Shown here piece after piece: positions 61,838-64,000 of a stretch of DNA of 64,000 nt. Each line of letters opens with the position of its first letter. Position 1 is the first letter of the stretch. The position numbers and the translations under genes are program-made. Source of the stretch: Icerya purchasi (Eukaryota > Arthropoda > Insecta > Hemiptera > Monophlebidae). Location of the stretch: the NCBI GenBank assembly GCA_039619475.1, contig CM077115.1, positions 183,612,106-183,676,105 of the forward strand, read 5' to 3'. The notes below the pieces were generated by a model, which made no database searches, had not been told where the DNA came from, and was given only the letters and a program-made list of their open reading frames with translations.

Positions 61838-62754
61838 AAGCTATTATTACTGGAAATGATAGCTTTTTTTTTTTTTTTTTTTTTTCTTTTTTGCAAAATT
61901 GAATTATAGACGACAATAGTGTAACGTTAAAGTACGGTATAGAGGAAAAGAATTGATCATATTTCGACAAATATTGAGCTATCACAGATTGTATTCGGAA
62001 AACGGTTATCGATGTTGCACTACTAATCGCCAAAATTATCAGTAATTGGACTAGGATATTAATATACCGATATTTACTCGTATATAAGACAGAATATCCA
62101 GTATACACATATAAACACACCCACATTATATAGACACAATCACACTTCCGCACACTCACTGACAAATTACAGTTGAACGCTCTGTACACTATATACATAG
62201 AAAAAATCGATTTAATTTTATCGCAATGGAGTGCATCTAAAATAAAACAGAAGAAGGAAATAGTGAATAGCAGCAAATTCACCACCACCGCACGAAGCCC
62301 CTTACAATAAAGATACGACCCCGGCCAAGCGACAGTTGCACTTACTGACACTACACGCTCTCGGTTCTCTCTCACGTCAACAAAATTCGATTTTAAACGT
62401 CTGAACTTTCTTTCCGTATCTGCATCATACAACAAAGAACAAGAACACACTATCTCGCGCATCGACCAACTGACAGACATACCTCATCGACTCTAGAGTA
62501 CCACTGAGCCGTTCTACACCAACTGAACACACAGACAAACTTATAAACATTAACATACATTACGCACACTTCCCATCGCACACATACCATCACACACTGC
62601 ACTTTTACAGAGATCTCGGATTTCCTCTTATCATCTTCACGCGTATACACTCCCTTAACCGCCTTGCCCAGCCGACGCCGTAGATCGACGCAACACACGC
62701 GCACCACATTCATTCCTGCACACACGAAAACTAACAAAATATTTATAATAACAT
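61838..62754 (-). other. Spacer between ORF1 and ORF2 of the CR1-like LINE
   Basis: GT-rich on the sense (-) strand (62100-62750), ending with an A run (T at 61863-61885) shortly before ORF2. It has open frames but no recognisable protein. Its composition parallels 41000-41520 in the sister element. Confidence 0.55.
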
Positions 62755-63552
62755 TTATAATAATTTATTTAAATCCGCTTCGGATCGGATGTGAAGTACG
62801 TGAGCTTCCTGGTCCTTCCTAACGTAAATTTTCCCTCTTTTCGACCAGACGAATCGAAAATTCAGTAATTTCGCTTTTTGCTTCACCTTCCATAGCAAAT
62901 CTTTGTAATACCTCGACAGATTTTCGTTTATGTAAACCTGTCGTTCACTACTTAAATTACTACTAATTTCTTTGTCCAAGATTCGGCGTTCTCTTTTTTT
63001 GTCTAAAATTTTATCCGCTAATTTCCTGGTTGTTTTCAATATTATCGGTTTCGGCAGACTTACATTCCTTGAAGGTAGCCTGTGCGTCGCCACAATATCA
63101 TCTTCCTTAATCTCGACCCCAATTTTCTGGCAAACTTGAATAATAATTCGTTGCAAGTTCTCATCCTGCTCTTCCGAAATTCCATGCAACTCAACATTTT
63201 CGCGACGGCCGTACTGCTCAAGCTGATGAACTGTGGTTGTGAGCTCTGCAATCTGATGGTCTTTATTTTGAAGCTCGCTTGTTAATTTTTCAACTTGCTG
63301 TCGTAGAGCTTTAATTTCCGTTAGGAAGTCTTGATTTGACTGCTGCATGACATCATACTTGTCTGACACAAATTCAATGCACTTTTTCATTTCACAAACC
63401 TCGCGCTTTATCACGTTAACTGACGACGCAATCGAGGTATTTTTCATCTCATCTTCCGAGTCCTCCTGATGCGACCTTTTTTTAATAACCTCGTCGCTCT
63501 TATCGCTTAGTTGCCTCTTAATGTGTTGTTTATTACCCCTTTTAGCCGGCAT
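62755..63552 (-). CDS. CR1-like LINE ORF1 protein, intact (265 codons)
   Basis: ATG at 63552 to a stop at 62755 without interruption. Basic N-terminus; a long coiled coil (about residues 55-115, with E-I-K-A-L-R-Q-Q-V-E-K-L); then R-R-E-N-V-E-L-H-G-I-S-E-E, an RRM-like domain with V-A-T-H-R-L-P-S-R and P-K-P-I-I-L-K, and a C-terminal domain (Y-I-N-E-N-L-S-R-Y-Y-K-D-L-L-W). The layout parallels nucleic-acid-binding ORF1 proteins of several LINE clades. ORF2 of the same element is broken, so this protein could at most act in trans. Confidence 0.88.
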   Translation of the reverse strand: MPAKRGNKQHIKRQLSDKSDEVIKKRSHQEDSEDEMKNTSIASSVNVIKREVCEMKKCIEFVSDKYDVMQQSNQDFLTEIKALRQQVEKLTSELQNKDHQIAELTTTVHQLEQYGRRENVELHGISEEQDENLQRIIIQVCQKIGVEIKEDDIVATHRLPSRNVSLPKPIILKTTRKLADKILDKKRERRILDKEISSNLSSERQVYINENLSRYYKDLLWKVKQKAKLLNFRFVWSKRGKIYVRKDQEAHVLHIRSEADLNKLL

Positions 63553-63778
63553 CCTCTGATGAGAAACTTGAGTCGGAAATAATAAAATATTAATCGAACA
63601 CGCAGTTTGACATACGAGTTAATGAAATAATATTATAAATAAGTCGTCTTACTTGTTTATAACGCTTATCTTTCTTACATGCTGATAAGAAATAGTGATG
63701 AACACGAACAGTAATGAACCTTTATACGCACAGAGAAATTACTACATGCTATTTAAAACGCTGATAAAAATAATTAAT

Positions 63779-64000
63779 TTATTAGCTCTCTTCTTTGATT
63801 TATCCAAGGCCTTTAACAAGATATCAAATCCCAAAGTCATGGGTCAACTCTTCCGTTGGAATTTATCTTGAAACATTACAACATTTATTTATAATTTTCT
63901 TACCAACCGGTATTTCTTCGTGCGGATTTGGAAAAATTCATTTGTTTTACTCCCTTTGATAACAGTTGTTTCACAGGGTTCAGTGTTGAGCCCGATATTT
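63779..64000 (+). mobile_element. RNase H-type LINE, continuation of RT (runs off window)
   Basis: Translation L-A-L-F-F-D-L-S-K-A-F-N-K-I, then N-F-L-T-N-R-Y-F-F-V and V-S-Q-G-S-V-L-S-P-I-F. These are the RT boxes that follow C-G-F-R-R-N-R in such elements. About 15-20 residues between the two halves are missing, so the junction involved a small deletion. Confidence 0.78.

Larger units (their letters stand above)
58448..63775 (-). mobile_element. CR1-like LINE, nearly full length (about 5.3 kb)
   Basis: The poly(A) (22 T at 58448-58469) is followed by a 3'UTR with a GGGCAAATATGCCC stem, ORF2 (61837-58839), a GT-rich spacer, ORF1 (63552-62755) and a 5'UTR to about 63775. ORF1 coiled coil plus RRM-like organisation and the RT sequence suggest the CR1/Jockey superfamily outside Jockey proper; the clade is uncertain. 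It is inserted in the RT of an RNase H-type LINE. No clean target duplication was found. Confidence 0.85.

Noticed and set aside
1..64000. Search for a CRISPR array, rRNA, viral genome or bacterial-style operon
   Set aside because: No regularly spaced direct repeats, rRNA-like blocks, capsid or envelope genes, or compact co-directional gene runs; all long ORFs belong to LINEs, mariners or the P4HA-like gene.

Overview
The window is AT-rich eukaryotic DNA, most likely from an insect. It is dominated by Jockey, RTE, I-type and CR1-like LINEs, mariner elements and one non-autonomous hAT element. These are packed into the introns and flank of a single recognisable host gene on the + strand. I could not identify the species. 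There is no bacterial-style operon, CRISPR array or rRNA.

Host gene: nine exons between 3421 and 46927 assemble by splice site and phase into about 505 codons of a collagen-type prolyl 4-hydroxylase alpha subunit (P4HA-like). Exons 1-3 give a signal segment and the P4Ha N-terminal domain with its GHPVN motif. Exons 4-5 give the peptide-binding region. Exons 6-9 give the 2-oxoglutarate/Fe(II) dioxygenase with H-x-D, distal His and the 2OG-binding Lys. Every junction keeps phase and no exon holds a stop. The last ~20-25 residues are missing; one weak candidate exon lies at 48317-48400.

Repeats, left to right: a LINE 3' end (1-290); a Jockey relic with a (TA)n tract in place of its RT core (360-1450); mariner 1 (1474-2766, 30-nt inverted repeats); an unclassified repeat (4490-4960); a Jockey on the - strand (4960-11860) split by an almost intact RTE (7700-11085); LINE 3' fragments at 14905 and 18780; an I-type LINE (-, 23600-27440) head to head with a Jockey (+, 27445-29752); and mariner 2 carrying a hAT insertion with an 8-bp target duplication (31370-33070). 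Intron 8 holds a CR1-like LINE (about 35000-45860, +), which has lost its RT domain and has itself been entered by a full-length I-type LINE (35477-40384, -, 10-bp target duplication) and a second I-type LINE (41525-43915, +).

Downstream of exon 9 lie a LINE 3' end (47828), a CR1-like 3' end (49421), a near-identical inverted copy of the 3' third of the 35477 I-type LINE (50085-51735), tRNA-like SINE traces, and an I-type LINE (-, 53950-57740) split by a Jockey fragment and an RTE-like SINE. Last comes a nearly full-length CR1-like LINE (58448-63775, -), which interrupts an RNase H-type LINE whose RT resumes at 63779 and runs off the window. The LINE coding regions are all damaged to some degree; the RTE is the closest to intact.
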